NCBI GenBank assembly: GCA_021229015.1
Contig: CM037782.1
Span: 58,339,518 to 58,403,517, forward strand
DNA from: Solen grandis
Lineage: Eukaryota > Mollusca > Bivalvia > Adapedonta > Solenidae
Direction of reading: 5' to 3'
DNA length: 64,000 bases
In this document: one piece after another, positions 1 through 12,566 of the stretch
Numbering within the stretch: position 1 is the stretch's first letter
How the letters are laid out: each line of letters begins with the position of its first letter
Translations under genes and position numbers: made by a program
Notes under the pieces: generated by a model
Database searches by the model: none
Seen by the model: the letters and a program-made list of their open reading frames with translations, nothing else
Told to the model about the DNA's origin: nothing

Positions 1-861
1 TTTATCTAGCCGAGGGCTTTGGCATACGTTACTTATATTTTGACTAATTAACAACTACGTCCACATTCTCTTGTCTGGTCGGCTCATTATGTTTGGTTGT
101 CATTTCAAAAAGTCCCGACCCCTCATTTTTCTTTGGCAAGACCCTCTAAACGGTTTGCCTTGATACCCCTGTCAAAATGTTGTTTGAGATGACTGGGGAT
201 ATTTCAAAATACATTGTAGTTTACCAGAAGTTCATGAAAACAGGTATTGTCATTCTAAAGGAATCGAGCTCGTCGCGTCCTGTCATGCGACGTCCAGTCA
301 CACACTTACATTACATGAAGACTCTTGATATCAATCACATTTAGTGATAGTTATATTTTATAGAATTGCATATACAGCTAAATCCACATACAACATGCGT
401 TCACCACAAATCAATCCACGCATGTTTTTGTTTATATTTGTTTGCTTACTCAACCATCAGTATGTAAGTCATTGTGGTGTTATCATATATGTGCTGGAAA
501 GATTTATGATTATAAATGACGTACGACCAGATTTTTTATTTTAAGATTGAGAAATTATTTAATGCATTTTTGAATTTGAATTATGCATTTTTGACGACCG
601 GATGTCTGAGCCTTTGGAAGAACATAAATGTTCTTGATTCAATTGTGTGAAGTAGTATTCCCATTTTATTTGATTGTTTATTTTAGTTAAAGCTACTGAT
701 ATATTATTTTTATTTTATCTTTTTTATTTCTCTGTAAGGGTTGGCTTGTAGGGAGTGTCATAGGGATTTGTGTGTATGTGTGTGTTGAAGTTAACATCAT
801 ATCTAAATAATATGTTTATTTATGTCTCACCACATCTCTGTCAGCAGTTGCTTAGCTTGAG
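1..861. other. AT-rich non-coding DNA, no gene seen
   Basis: No open frame here has recognisable protein content. The only ORF is a short AT-rich frame at 344-544 with no motif. I see no RNA gene or clear repeat family. It ends where the tandem 'GGACAACTGCCCC' inverted repeat begins. Confidence 0.6.
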
Positions 862-2358
862 TGTAGGACAACTGCCCCTTAGGACAACTGCCCCATAGGA
901 CAACTGCCCCTTAGGACAACTGCCCCTTAGGACAATTGCCCCTACCCATAATAAAAGTTCAATATATTATATAATATTATAAATAAATGTATTATAATTT
1001 ATAATACATATATTTATTTCATATTTTCTTTTCTTCTTCTTCTACATTGTGTTTGAATGTTTGTGTGTTTCTGTCTGTCTTGCATGTATAGATATTTTTG
1101 TGTATATCTATCACTCCCTTATCACTCCCCTTTTCAATCATTCTGTCTGTCTTTCACTATTTCATCCTTATTCTCTCTCTCTCTCTCTCTCTCAGGACTC
1201 GGACCAAGAAAGAAAAAAAAACATGTTTCATAATTTTATTCTGTTTTGTTCAGCTTTAAAATATGTGCATGTATTTATGTATTTATTTATTTGTCATAAA
1301 AATACATTGGCAGTTGCATTTGCAAAAAGAATCATTTTGTCAGCTCAAATGTTCAACAGCATTATTTCATTTAACGGCATTTCCATCTAATACATCGTCC
1401 AACACCTTGAGGATGCTCCTCAACAGTCTTACGTCCTGACACAAAGTCGAGGCACAGGTTCTTTAGACGTCGCTGCAGGTCTTGTGTCACCTTCTTCACT
1501 CGCTTACGTGGGGGTTCACCATTCAGGTCCTGAAGGAGGGCAGTTGAAACAATTGCCTGATCCTTTCTGATGCCATCTATAGCAGTCCATACAAAGAACC
1601 TTTGATCATCAAAAGTTCTAACATCATCAACTGCAAACAACCATACTAAAATGAAAAACATGTTAACAAAATTGCTGATTCCAATTAATCTGAGAAAAAT
1701 TATTGAAAACAAGAAACGATCAGGTGTGAAATACTACCTATAAAAACTACTATTGTTATCTTGTTTTACTTAAAAAGGTTTGTAAACAGGGCAATGTGTC
1801 AATGATTTTTAATGATTAATCTATTGAGTAAAGATTTGTTTTCTTAATTACGTAATGAATTTCTTTATTTGTATTTAAAGCTTTTCTTTGATGCAAAGGT
1901 GTAAAAAAATTCTCAAACAGGTGGTGATAGCAACCACCCTCTCTAATTATACTGATGAAAGCAAAATAATGAATGACAATATATTATTTTCTATTATTAA
2001 AGCTATGCGTATTTCCATGTTTTTATAATAAATAAACATGCATATTATAATTTTATTTAATAATTATCTGAGAGAGAGAGGGGATGGGAGGGGGAGAGGG
2101 ATGAAGAATATTCAAAAACATTTCTTTTTTTTTTGCATACAGTGAAAAAAAAATCAATTGTTTATCAATGTACATGTTCAGTTCAATATACACAAGAATC
2201 AGTGGTACATAAATCTTAATGTATAAATATGTAATATTTTAAAAGTAGGGGCAATTGTCCTCTTTTTCATTAAAACTCAGGGGCAATCGTCCTAGGGGCA
2301 GTTGTCCTAGGGGCAGTTATCCTAAGGGGCTATTGTCCTAAGGGGCAGTTGTCCGTAC
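862..2358. mobile_element. Decayed Mutator-like (MULE) DNA transposon with tandem-repeat terminal inverted repeats
   Basis: The left end (862-950) is five head-to-tail copies of about 16 bp built on GGACAACTGCCCCTTA. The right end (2246-2358) carries the reverse complement in about five or six copies (GGGGCAGTTGTCCTA), so the termini are inverted repeats made of tandem subrepeats. Between them is a minus-strand coding remnant at 1371-1712 that resembles the C-terminal tail of MULE transposases. The interior also has a CT microsatellite (1173-1193) and AT-rich filler. At about 1.5 kb it is too short for an autonomous element. Flanking bases look related (GCTTGAGT on the left, GCTTAGAGT on the right), but I could not prove a target-site duplication. 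Confidence 0.65.
1371..1625 (-). pseudogene. C-terminal fragment of a MULE-type transposase
   Basis: The minus-strand frame reads VWTAIDGIRKDQAI, then a Pro-Arg-Lys-rich stretch (EPPRKRVKKV), then a helix QDLQRRLKNLCLDF, and ends soon after. The order (W..I..lrkeQ, a basic PP.K/R patch, then a final amphipathic helix before the stop) is the usual end of MULE transposases in animals, including FLYWCH-associated ones. The catalytic domain is absent, and the frame upstream of about residue 30 turns into hydrophobic AT-rich sequence that looks non-coding. It lies inside the inverted-repeat element, which supports the reading. It is a remnant and cannot be an active enzyme. Confidence 0.5.
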
Positions 2359-5300
2359 CCCGCTTAGAGTTAATCAGCTTATGATCATATCAAACATTAA
2401 ATAATTCAAAACAACAACAAATACAAAACTACAATAGCGTATCATCAAATTATGGGGTTAAACCAATTCTACCGTCACTTAATGGGGCTATCACTTGATT
2501 ATATATCTATAATATGAACAAAGGTTTAGAAATATATACACACTATCGAAACGTTAAACAAAAGTCGCGCGGCAGAATTTAATGCTTCCTTGCATTTGTT
2601 TCTAACGCCACACGTGGTTCTAGTTTTATTGCTTTATATACTACCTATACGATCACCACGAGTTTATTGCCCTACTTTCTTTAAGCGACAAGTCTAAAAT
2701 CACCGTGAAAGCGGTTCAACTATCCCCACAAAATTGACAAGAGTTTATAAACTGCCAGCTAACATCGGATAATCCATTGTCAGAATAAACAGGCAAGATA
2801 ACGAAACTAGGGACTCTCTGTATAGTTATCACGAATGTTACCCGAGAACCGCACACAGTATTTGTAAATCTTTCTCTCTCTCCATAGTACATGCGTGTTT
2901 TTGTTCAGATTAATACTTGTCGATCGTACACTACGAATATGTGTATTTATATAACTTTAATTATAACAAATATTTCAACAATAATTTTGTTTTTGTAAAC
3001 ATATGATATTTGATGAAATTATGTGTTTGGTGTACATGTATATACACGTACATTCTATACTGTGAATGCTTTGAATTTATACGAAATGAATATAATAAAC
3101 AATATAATAAACTGGATTAATATATTTAATGATTATCTTAATCAAAATATCTTAAAATCATGATTATGCAATTGTATGCGTTAGACATATTTAACTGTTC
3201 ATTACTTTAACAGCATCATGGAAATGCCCTATGCGTATAGTATATGTGAGTAAATAAAGTTCTATACTGCTCTTTATATGTAAAGAGAATGCTATAAAAC
3301 CTGTTTAAAGTGAAATTTTATTTCAGTCAGATCAGGGTTTTCTGTGGTTCAACACGGGATGGACAAACGTAAGATAGTTCGGTAACGAGTTAAAGTATAT
3401 TCTTGTAAAGGTGGGAGACAAGATGTCAACACAGGATAGAACGTCTGAGCCCTGCCTCCCCCCACGGGACAACATAATTAATTATATGTCAGAAAGAAAG
3501 AATAAAAGTTTCATTTCTTGACATGTGAACATTCGGTACGTAAGCTGACGGCTGCTTGTCACTCGACCTCAGTATGTACAATTTCTACACCATGCCGAAA
3601 GGTAAATCTGACTTTTTTTCTCTTCAATTCACCTTCTTACAATAAACAAAGGGAACAGTATTGTTTCCTTGCACATTTGTGATACTTACGTGTGAGATGT
3701 TATAGAAGGTACACCGAACAGTTTCTCTCATTTTCTTATAACATTTGACATTTTAATTCATAAAGTATATGCGTATTTTTTCAAAATTGAATTGTGATAC
3801 TAATTTCAAATTAGCCTATTCGGTTTCAAATGATCTCATCGAAAAAAGACATTGTATAAGAGAAATCACAGCTGTTAAGCAAGGCGTCACCGTCACGCTT
3901 TCACTCTGTTCGCTCTTGCGTTGTTGTTTAGATGCAGCAGTCTTTGCTTTAACTAAAACTTTAAATAGCATTTGTGAATGACACGTATCCGAAAACACAG
4001 ATCTGTTCCATAGAACAGACGCTTTTCAGACTGTCTATTGCTTTATGGCCTACAATTCACCGAGATTGACCACATATGATGCATGTGTGACAGGGTCGTC
4101 GAGAGCTGACAAGGAAATAGCGTCTAACAAACTTAGCGTGCTTTTAAGCCACTTCCTTGGTCTTCTTAATAAGCCTTGGATATTACATAATTCTTAGGGG
4201 TGTTGACTTAACATTTGAAACCAGACGGTAATAAATACAAGCATATACCATTAGATGATGCCCCGTGCGCGCTTGGACAGTGGTAATGAATTAAGGGGCC
4301 GCGTAAATGACCAGTGATGGGCGGAGGTTTTGACCAGAGGGGACAACTTGTTATCATGGACTTCAGGTAAACAAGGTAGACACGTGGCCTGTACATAAAA
4401 CGTGACGCAGGGCCTTGGTGGACGTTACTCTTTCTCCGGACTTGTAGTGTAGTGTACATGTGACCAGGGGACCCGTATATACATGTATGGACGTCGAGGC
4501 AGCGGTAGTCAAGTGGTCAGACGGTCGAGGGAATGACTTGGAGTGAGTGTACTGGAATTTATCTTACGTGTTTTAGTTGTTTGTGCTCATTTGAAAATGA
4601 AAACTGCAATGATATATTTATTTTAAATACTTAAATCAATCAAGTATAAGTATTGTTTTTATGTGATTTGTTACACTGTCTTAGATAACTGGTTTAATTT
4701 CTTCTGATTTTAAGAAACCTACAGTTTTTTTTAACTGAGTGTGTTTACAATATATGGAAGATATTTCAATTAACTTATTCTTTTTTTATACATATTTATG
4801 GATAAATGGATTATTTTAGAGTGGGAACATATTAAATATTCGTACAGCGTTAAAAGAAACACTTTAACTTAAAAGAAAGCATTTCCTTTAAGACCACCCC
4901 ATATTTACAAACTACACATAGAATGTACACTTTACATACATGTATGTACATCTACTTGATTCAAAAGGCGTTTTCATGTTTTAAAATTTTCAAAGTAATT
5001 CTTTAAAATAATCCTTTTAATGATGTGCATATTTTGTCACTATTTCTTCGTAAAAAGACTTTTGTAAATACTGGTAATTAAATTAAACAGCCATATATGA
5101 GTATGTGTATTTCTTTGTCTTGAAAACAATTGTTAGAAAGCAAGATTTTGTGAGGAATTTGATCACTGCATTCGAAAACATAGCAATGCATATGATTGTG
5201 TAAATTATTTCAACTCACAAATATATCAGTTAACAAAAAAAAATAAAAAAATTGGAATGTTTCACCAGTATGCTACTTGTAACATTTGATTTGTATGCTT

Positions 5301-7719
5301 TTTACATACACGTACAGTGTAAATTTCTTACCTGTAAAATCCCGTGTCAACTTCTTGAGACATAAATAGGCCTATTTGTAATTAAACATTTAAATTAAAT
5401 CATACATTAGCATTTTACTTTACATATGATTCAAACTTGTATCTAGCCAAGAACCTTGTGTTAATTATCAAACAGAGTGCCTTTGTTCCAACTTTCTCGT
5501 ACTTTTTTAATTATTTTTATGCGAAATATAACTTTTAACGCATTTGTTTATTAATATCGCCCTGATACATAAGTCCAAATCTACAATAATCAGGGTTCAC
5601 ACTGTCGAATTGTGAGGTCTTGAAATTATTGGCGGCGGGGAGTTGGATTGTGTGTGTGTGTGGGGGGGGCAACAACAATTTAACAAAATCAGCTTTTAGA
5701 GCGACAATTTTATCAGGCAAAATGTCTGACTAATGTTTAGTATTTGCGTACAAAATTACTTTTCATTAAATTTCAAAACCTGTGGTTGTAAAGAATTACT
5801 TTCTGTATACATATATGTATATAACTTTATATACAGTAAAAAAAAATCAATTAAGGAGTTAAGAGGCACGAGGCGTGCTGTGTAATGTAATTAACACATG
5901 TTACGTCACGTGATTTGCATAATTCACGGTGTATCATAACCTCATTTTTGTCACATTCATGTCGTAAAACTGACAGGCGCTCTTCCTTGCGAGTACCATA
6001 CTCACACACTGTACAATGTATTTTGTTGTTTAATGTAACGCTGTAGCTTTTTTTTTTTTGGCGTACACTTCTTCATGAATGAAAAATCCAGGTGATGATA
6101 ATAAGTTTTCCCTTGTACAATGCCTGCTTAAATACCTTAGGAGGAACTTTTTTCATTCTATGTTTTATGGTATTTTTATCACTAAAATTGTGGTTAATCT
6201 ACCAAGAAATTTGAGCAGTTGTAATATAATACTACATGATCAACAGAAGCTAAGGAATGAGTAGTAGTAGTAGTAGAATAGAAGTTTTAGTAGTAGAAGT
6301 AGACTAATAATGATAATACTAAACTAGTAGTAGTAGTAATACTATTTCTTAACTATTAGAAGTAATAACCTAGTTGTAGTAGCAGCAGATATACTTGTAG
6401 AAGTATGTATAAATACATTGAAACTGTAAACAATACATTCCTGAAGGACCATTGTATAATATAAAAGTGCCATACTTTTCAAGTTTACATATAATTCACA
6501 TAAATCATGCAGAAACAAAACGTCATAAAGTCATGATATATAACGTCGAAAGTATGCACATAGGAGTACATGTGCAGTCATGCACATTGTATGATGTCCG
6601 GAGCAAATGACCACGGGTCAGTCTCATCTATCATATCTGTTTATTATCATGTTCAATGTCACGTTGGTCATTTTGCCCTTGGACATTAATACGCGAAATT
6701 ATCCGAGTGACCACGTAGCCAGGTAACGAAAGATAAAATGTACCGCCAGAGATAAGGGGAAGTAAATCTGATATGAAATGACCAGCTTATCATATCGGCC
6801 AGTCTTGACCATACAAATTTATTGCGCTGGCTACTTGATAAGGTACCTAGCAAGTATGATAAAATTCAAGAAATGTGTACACAGTACATGAAGACATAAT
6901 GTATAATTCGATCCTACTATACATGAGAAAATCGGCTTTCGGTAAGTTACATAAACATGATAAAATCTTTAGTCAATAACCATAAATTTATCTCGAAGGG
7001 TAGAATATAGGACCTATGAGTTAAAGAAAGACAATTTACTAAAATGCATAAAGATTTATCGCATTTGATCGCACCTGACTGCCAGACTAAAATTAAACAT
7101 ACTACAAACGAGAATCACAAATACCATGTCGCATTTGGGTATATAGTAAATTATAAGTACGGTATATACTTGGTGTACCAATACATGTGCATGTATACAT
7201 ACATCTACTGACCTAACAATCAATAGGTCTTTGGTACAAAAAGATCAATTTGACGCCGTTGTAAGTCAACGTGCTCATGAATACTTTCATGCACGTTTTA
7301 AAATGTTGCATGTGTTCTCGTCGGTCAAGTTTCTGAAATGTTTAGAAATAGAATAAGATAGTGCTAGCAAGCAAAATTTTGTTTCATGTAACAGTTTTTG
7401 GGCGTGCAAAAATAATGTACAATCTGATTTAATGGTTCCCGCGTGAGGAAACTGTCACGTGACCGGAAGTAACGCAGATAATTTACAAAGTCACGTGATA
7501 TTCATACTTTCATTACCAATGCTCTCATCTAGTTATTCGTAATTTAAGTTTAACAAAAACAACAACAACAACAACAACAAAAATGTAGTTTTAGAGCATT
7601 TTTGCCAGTTTCACGCAGCAAAACCAGCCGTGAATTCATGTGCAATATAAGAAATATCTTAGATGTTACCCTTTGTTTTGAAGACTTAATGTTTCAAAGG
7701 TATGATTGTCAGTTTCATA
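2359..7719. other. Long non-coding stretch with simple repeats only
   Basis: No exon with protein-like content was found on either strand; the ORFs here are short and AT-driven. Simple sequence is present: a GT/G run near 5649-5670, TAG/TAGTAG trinucleotide tracts at 6258-6330, and an AAC tract at 7556-7581. A short upstream or regulatory exon could be missed by eye. Confidence 0.5.
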
Positions 7720-7724
7720 CCCGG

Positions 7725-7981
7725 CTCGAATTCCACCAACAATACTTAGCGCTAAGTAATACTTTAATTCTTAAACTAGTTAGATACACATTCCACCATC
7801 AGTATTTTATGAAAAATTCAAATACATGACTCTGTTGAAATGAATTATAACCTTAATAACTTACAAAAATTGGTAAGAAATGAAACATTTGAGCATTTTT
7901 ATTAGAGAAACAAGACTAATGAAATTCGCCCATAAGAATTTAAGTTTTACTTAGCGCTAAGAATTGTTGGTGGAATTCGAC
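7725..7981. mobile_element. 257-bp MITE with about 34-bp inverted ends (copy 1)
   Basis: The left end starts CTCGAATTCCACCAACAAT and continues with ACTTAGCGCTAAGTA. The right end is its reverse complement with one or two changes (TACTTAGCGCTAAG, then ATTGTTGGTGGAATTC). The termini themselves contain the palindrome CTTAGCGCTAAG. It is flanked by a perfect 5-bp duplication CCCGG (7720-7724 and 7982-7986). A copy of identical length lies at 31896-32152 and a diverged one at 55565-56052. It has no coding capacity, and the transposase family that moves it is not evident. Confidence 0.8.
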
Positions 7982-7986
7982 CCCGG

Positions 7987-10900
7987 TTAATTGTAATGAC
8001 GTAATCTGTATATCTTAATGAACACTGCATAATAAAGTGTAGATACTTTGTGTACGATAAATAGGCAAATGTAATTAGATAAGACAAAGAATTTGTTTAA
8101 AAGACATATTTCAAAGGTATATCTATTCAGAAATTTCAACATTTTGAACAGTTTTTGAGCATCAAACTAAACGCAACAATGCGCTCTGTGTAATCTTGAC
8201 GAAATAGTCAGAAAAAAAATCGCAAATGATAATGGTAGGCTACGTACATCTCTCAAGGCCCAGAAATTAGAGCCTACGTAAGAAACATAAAAACAAAACA
8301 CATATTTCTGAAAATATACTTGTCCGACGCATTCAACTTGAAACAGGACACATCTGGTACGCGAGAGTGTAGCTGACACCTGTGAATGATCGTTGCTATG
8401 CGACGAACAGGAACGCTGGATCTGGTTGAATAAGACGTTTTCGGATTTCTTTTTGAATATTTTCTCGGGTCTGGGCATTTGATCAAATGTGTTCAAGTCC
8501 GATTTTTTTGATTTTTTTTGTCACAAGATTTTTTTTTCTATTCTAACATGTAGATAAATAGTTTTGAATTGTAAAATAATATCGAACATTTTGTTATCTT
8601 TTATGCTAAGCAGGACATGGTCTACTTTTTTTTGTAGGAATCTTCTTTCAGGAAAATAAGCTATGGAATGCAACACTCAGTCAAAAAAACATGCTGTGAA
8701 TGAATCCCTATCAAACATCGGATGTATGGTAACTTCCAAGCGCCGTCTTATTAAGACAGTCGGACTATGCGGATTGCAAAACCCCAGGAAATGGAGTAAG
8801 TCTTTCTGAGGAAAACAAATTTAGACTATTTCACTGAATCAGTATGGTCATCTGCTGGATTCAACGTCATCCAAAAGACAGTATTTCAGTCATTTTGTGA
8901 CTTTGTCAACACGTGACAGATAAAGTGCTGCCTCATTTGGGTAAGTGACATGATATCACATTCAGTCACTTTATCCAAACACTCGGCTAATCAGTCATTG
9001 AACTACCCTTATGTCCTGGACACCAAACGACAGTACCAAGATCCAACTATGGAATATCGTGACCGAGGTTGGGCTCCCAAGCCGCACGGTTAGTGGCAGA
9101 TGCCCTAACCACTCACCAAGCGGGTCACAAATCAACTCATGCACGAGATCTAAGTATGTCATAGATTAGGAAGATATCTAAAAGGGAACAAAAGTGAGAT
9201 TGTACCGGAAGTTGAATATAATACTGCATAGTGTGGCTTCAAAAAGACCTCAAGTCAGACCCTTGAAATTTCATCATCCAGCTCACAGAATGTGTCTACC
9301 AAATTGGAATCTTTCTGAAATTTCGTGCATGATAGCATCATGCAGTAATACGTTCTTGTATTATGCTGTTATTCACGAAATATCCCCCCTAACACCAGAA
9401 AATACCAACATCGGTTTTAAGTCCATCAACTGTGGAAACAGACATCGGTTTTAAATTCATCATGGAGACACGTAGGTATGTTAGTTACAAACGTGTTTTT
9501 ATTATTATATTTCAGATTCTGGTATTTCAGATAATCGATTATGTAAAATTAAATGATGTACGTAGATAGAATGAAAATGTTATATTGATATGTTTTTTCG
9601 GATATGTAAAATATATTTTATCACCAGTTTAACATACCTCCTCAAACCCGCTTGGCAATATTCAAATACAGTGAAACCTCTTTACAACGGCATTCATTAT
9701 AACAGCAACCTAAGATTTATATAATACTGTATATCTCAATTGAATAGAAAAGTTTATTTAAAGGGACATAACTTTGAACGATAAATATGTAAATAGGTGT
9801 GTGTGTGTGTGCGAAGCTTCATTTGTCCAATTCATAATAAGACACATTTTAGAGGAATATAGGAGGAAAATAAAGTATGATATAACAAAGTTGCCCTTTG
9901 AAACAGTATTTGTGGAATGTAATATACTGCAAATGGAAAAAGAAGTACTAAATAATTTGATTATCATTTTTTGTAAATATATTTTGCATGGTAGACACTA
10001 ATGTATAATAATTTATGGAACAAAGTAGGATATTGCTTTACACAGAACTGTAAAATTAATTCTATGTTTTATTAGTAAAATCAGTTGGAAAAGATGAATG
10101 GAAAAATGAGATGAAAAAGAATACAGAGTGGAAGAGATATATTTAATTATGAAAATATATGCATTAATACATATAAATGTATTGGTACCTGATCCACTTA
10201 TCATTGTAAAAATATATAAACATTTTATGTCAATTTTGTTTATGACATCCAAAATGTAAAGGTGATTGTAAACAATATATATAGAGCTGACAGTGCTGAA
10301 AAAGGCTTTTAATGTAAATATGTCACACTTTCTGTGTATATTATAATAAATTCAATAAACAAAAACCAAAAGCAATTATAAGAAAGACTCAACCATGGTT
10401 AAGTGAGTGATTCAATACTTAAAGGTAAATAGTACTTAAGTGAAGATGATTTTTATTTATTCAAAGTTTTAAAGACCTTTGTAAAAAAATAAATGCATAA
10501 CAATTTTTTTTACAAGCAACTAAACAGTGGGAAATTTGTTGCCAAAAATAGTCACCTGAACTTGTACAATGCAGAAGTGTATGCTACCATAGAACAGAAC
10601 AATCTTAAAAAAAAGTAATTTATATTTTGAAATAATATCCATATTTGTGAGGTGTTGGGCAGAATTCATCTGAATTTTTAATACATGTATATATTTTCTT
10701 TAAAAGGTTTTAAAAAGCATAACACAAGTCCTTTATATATAAACAAATCTGATTATTTATAAAAATAAACTACAAGTACATAAAACATATTAAATGCAAA
10801 TTGTGTTTTTATGTGGAGAAACACTGTCAAATTAAAACAAGATGAACAATGCCCCTATTCGAGTCTAACCCCTCTAGGCCCCTCCCTAGGGGGTCAGATG

Positions 10901-12039
10901 CAAAATAAGTGATCAATTGAAAGGGAATTCTTAGTGGTGTATAATTGTCAAATATCAAGCCTTTATCCCTTACAGAAAATGAGTACCGTAAATACCCGTA
11001 TACAATCGTGGTTTTAAGGCCCCCAATGATCTTTTAATCTTTGATGAAAATAACACACAGAAACAATTCATTTTTCAGAGTCCAAGCCGATGAAATTAAT
11101 ACTCATGAGTGGTATGCTCGTCTGAGAAAGAAACATTAACTATTTTTTATCAGATTATATTCTAGAAGGTAAATCCATTCTAAAACTGAATAAAGGGAGA
11201 TAATTACAAGAGGGCAAAATGGTCCTAGATCACTCACTAGAGTAAATAAGCTTATTTAAAACCATTCAAGTGACTTTATCTTATATGGTTACATCTAACA
11301 GCAACCAGTTTCAAGTTTCAGATACAAAATTTAAGAATTCTTAAGTTAGTCATTCATCTGGAGGCCTTATTTTTCAGGGGATCAACTTTTTGGAGTAATG
11401 GTAGACTGCTATGAGGTGACTATTTGTGCCAAAGGAAATTAAAATTCTAACCATTGTTTTAATGGAAGAATTTAGAAATTTTCTATATAGAGTACCAGGT
11501 ATATAAGGAAATGGCAACAAAATCTGACTGAGGGGTAACGAGATACACTAAAGATTGGACACAATTTGTTATGAGCATGCATACAGTTGGACGGACTAAT
11601 TGATAGACAACATGACTGAAACACTATCTTTTCCCTGTATAAATATAAATGGAGATATCAAAGGGTGAGGTAGAAGCAAATCTGTTATCATATGATGGTT
11701 GTTGCATATGTTATACAACTGAGTTAAAGTTTGACTAAACATTAAGCTGTGGAGAAGCTACCCTACTTTGATAGGTCTATATGAACTGGATACATAATTA
11801 CTGATTGATATCTGTATAGGCTTCCCTGTAAATAATATGTCTTCATTGTATACGAGTACATTGTATGTCTTCATAAATATGTATGTTCATACTATACTAT
11901 AAATAAATCGTAATGTTAATGCTATGCATACAAAAATCAAATATGTCTTAGCATGTAAACTGCTTAACCCAATTATTGGATACCAGACTGAGTAAAAAAT
12001 ATGCTTAAATTCTTCTTTATGAACTGATAATGTAATACA
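7987..12039. other. Non-coding stretch, mostly AT-rich, with a few repeat traces
   Basis: No gene is supported. Traces seen: a tRNA-like SINE end around 9060-9125 (it reads as a tRNA-type B-box/A-box on the minus strand), a short GT run at 9799-9812, and an element end at 11208-11240 beginning ACAAGAGGGC, which is the reverse of the CTTGTT-ending repeat family found elsewhere in the window. The ORFs are short and lack motifs. Confidence 0.45.
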
Positions 12040-12279
12040 TTAACCCTTTCCCTCATATATACTCATTTTGATGCCCTCAATAGGTATCACATAAAGCCTG
12101 ATCTGCAGAAAACCAGTTAAACCTTACCAAATTTAATTACAAAATCCTCATTTCCAGACCACTGAGGAGCAGCGAACAGCATAAAACCTGATCAGCCTGC
12201 GAGTTACTCGCAGGCTGATCTGGTTTTATGCTGTTTGCATAGGTCTTTTCATGGTGTCCTCTATGAGGGAAAGGGTTAA
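12040..12279 (-). mobile_element. TTAA-flanked hairpin MITE, copy 1
   Basis: About 240 bp between TTAA tetranucleotides. Both ends carry the inverted repeat CCCTTTCCCTCATA. Off-centre lies a near-perfect hairpin of about 33-bp arms: GCGAACAGCATAAAACC, then CAGCCTGCGAGT and its complement with a one-base loop. TTAA targets and CCC-starting ends are typical of piggyBac-type elements, so this is probably a non-autonomous piggyBac derivative (inference). It lies just downstream of the last TPMT copy 1 exon. Confidence 0.8.
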
Positions 12280-12566
12280 AACAAATGTTTAGAATTATGT
12301 CATGATCATTATACACACTTCATACATGATAAATATATCTAAAACAATAGACATAAAAAAAAATCATGTTTAAAATACAAATAGATAAAAAAACAAAACA
12401 ACAAAAAACACAATCTTTGTGATTTTTGATAAAGCGCTGTGGGCCAAAATTCATAGCTGAGTTGTTTGTCTGTGTGTTAAACATTGCTCCCTATATGGAG
12501 CTTTTACAGTGACACATTCCAATAAGTATTCCAATTTATTTCCTAATTGTAGTAAAGAAGAAATCT

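Noticed and set aside
1049..1370. 113-codon plus-strand ORF with SLSLSLS
   Set aside because: It passes through a CT microsatellite and overlaps the better-supported minus-strand transposase tail. Composition is typical of AT/CT-rich noise.
3769..3998. Overlapping sense and antisense ORFs of 60-70 codons
   Set aside because: Short, no motif, no splice sites of good quality, no repeat in the window.
8167..8496. Two overlapping minus-strand ORFs, up to 109 codons
   Set aside because: Low-complexity AT-rich flanks, two frames open at once, no domain recognised. A lineage-specific gene cannot be excluded, but nothing supports one.
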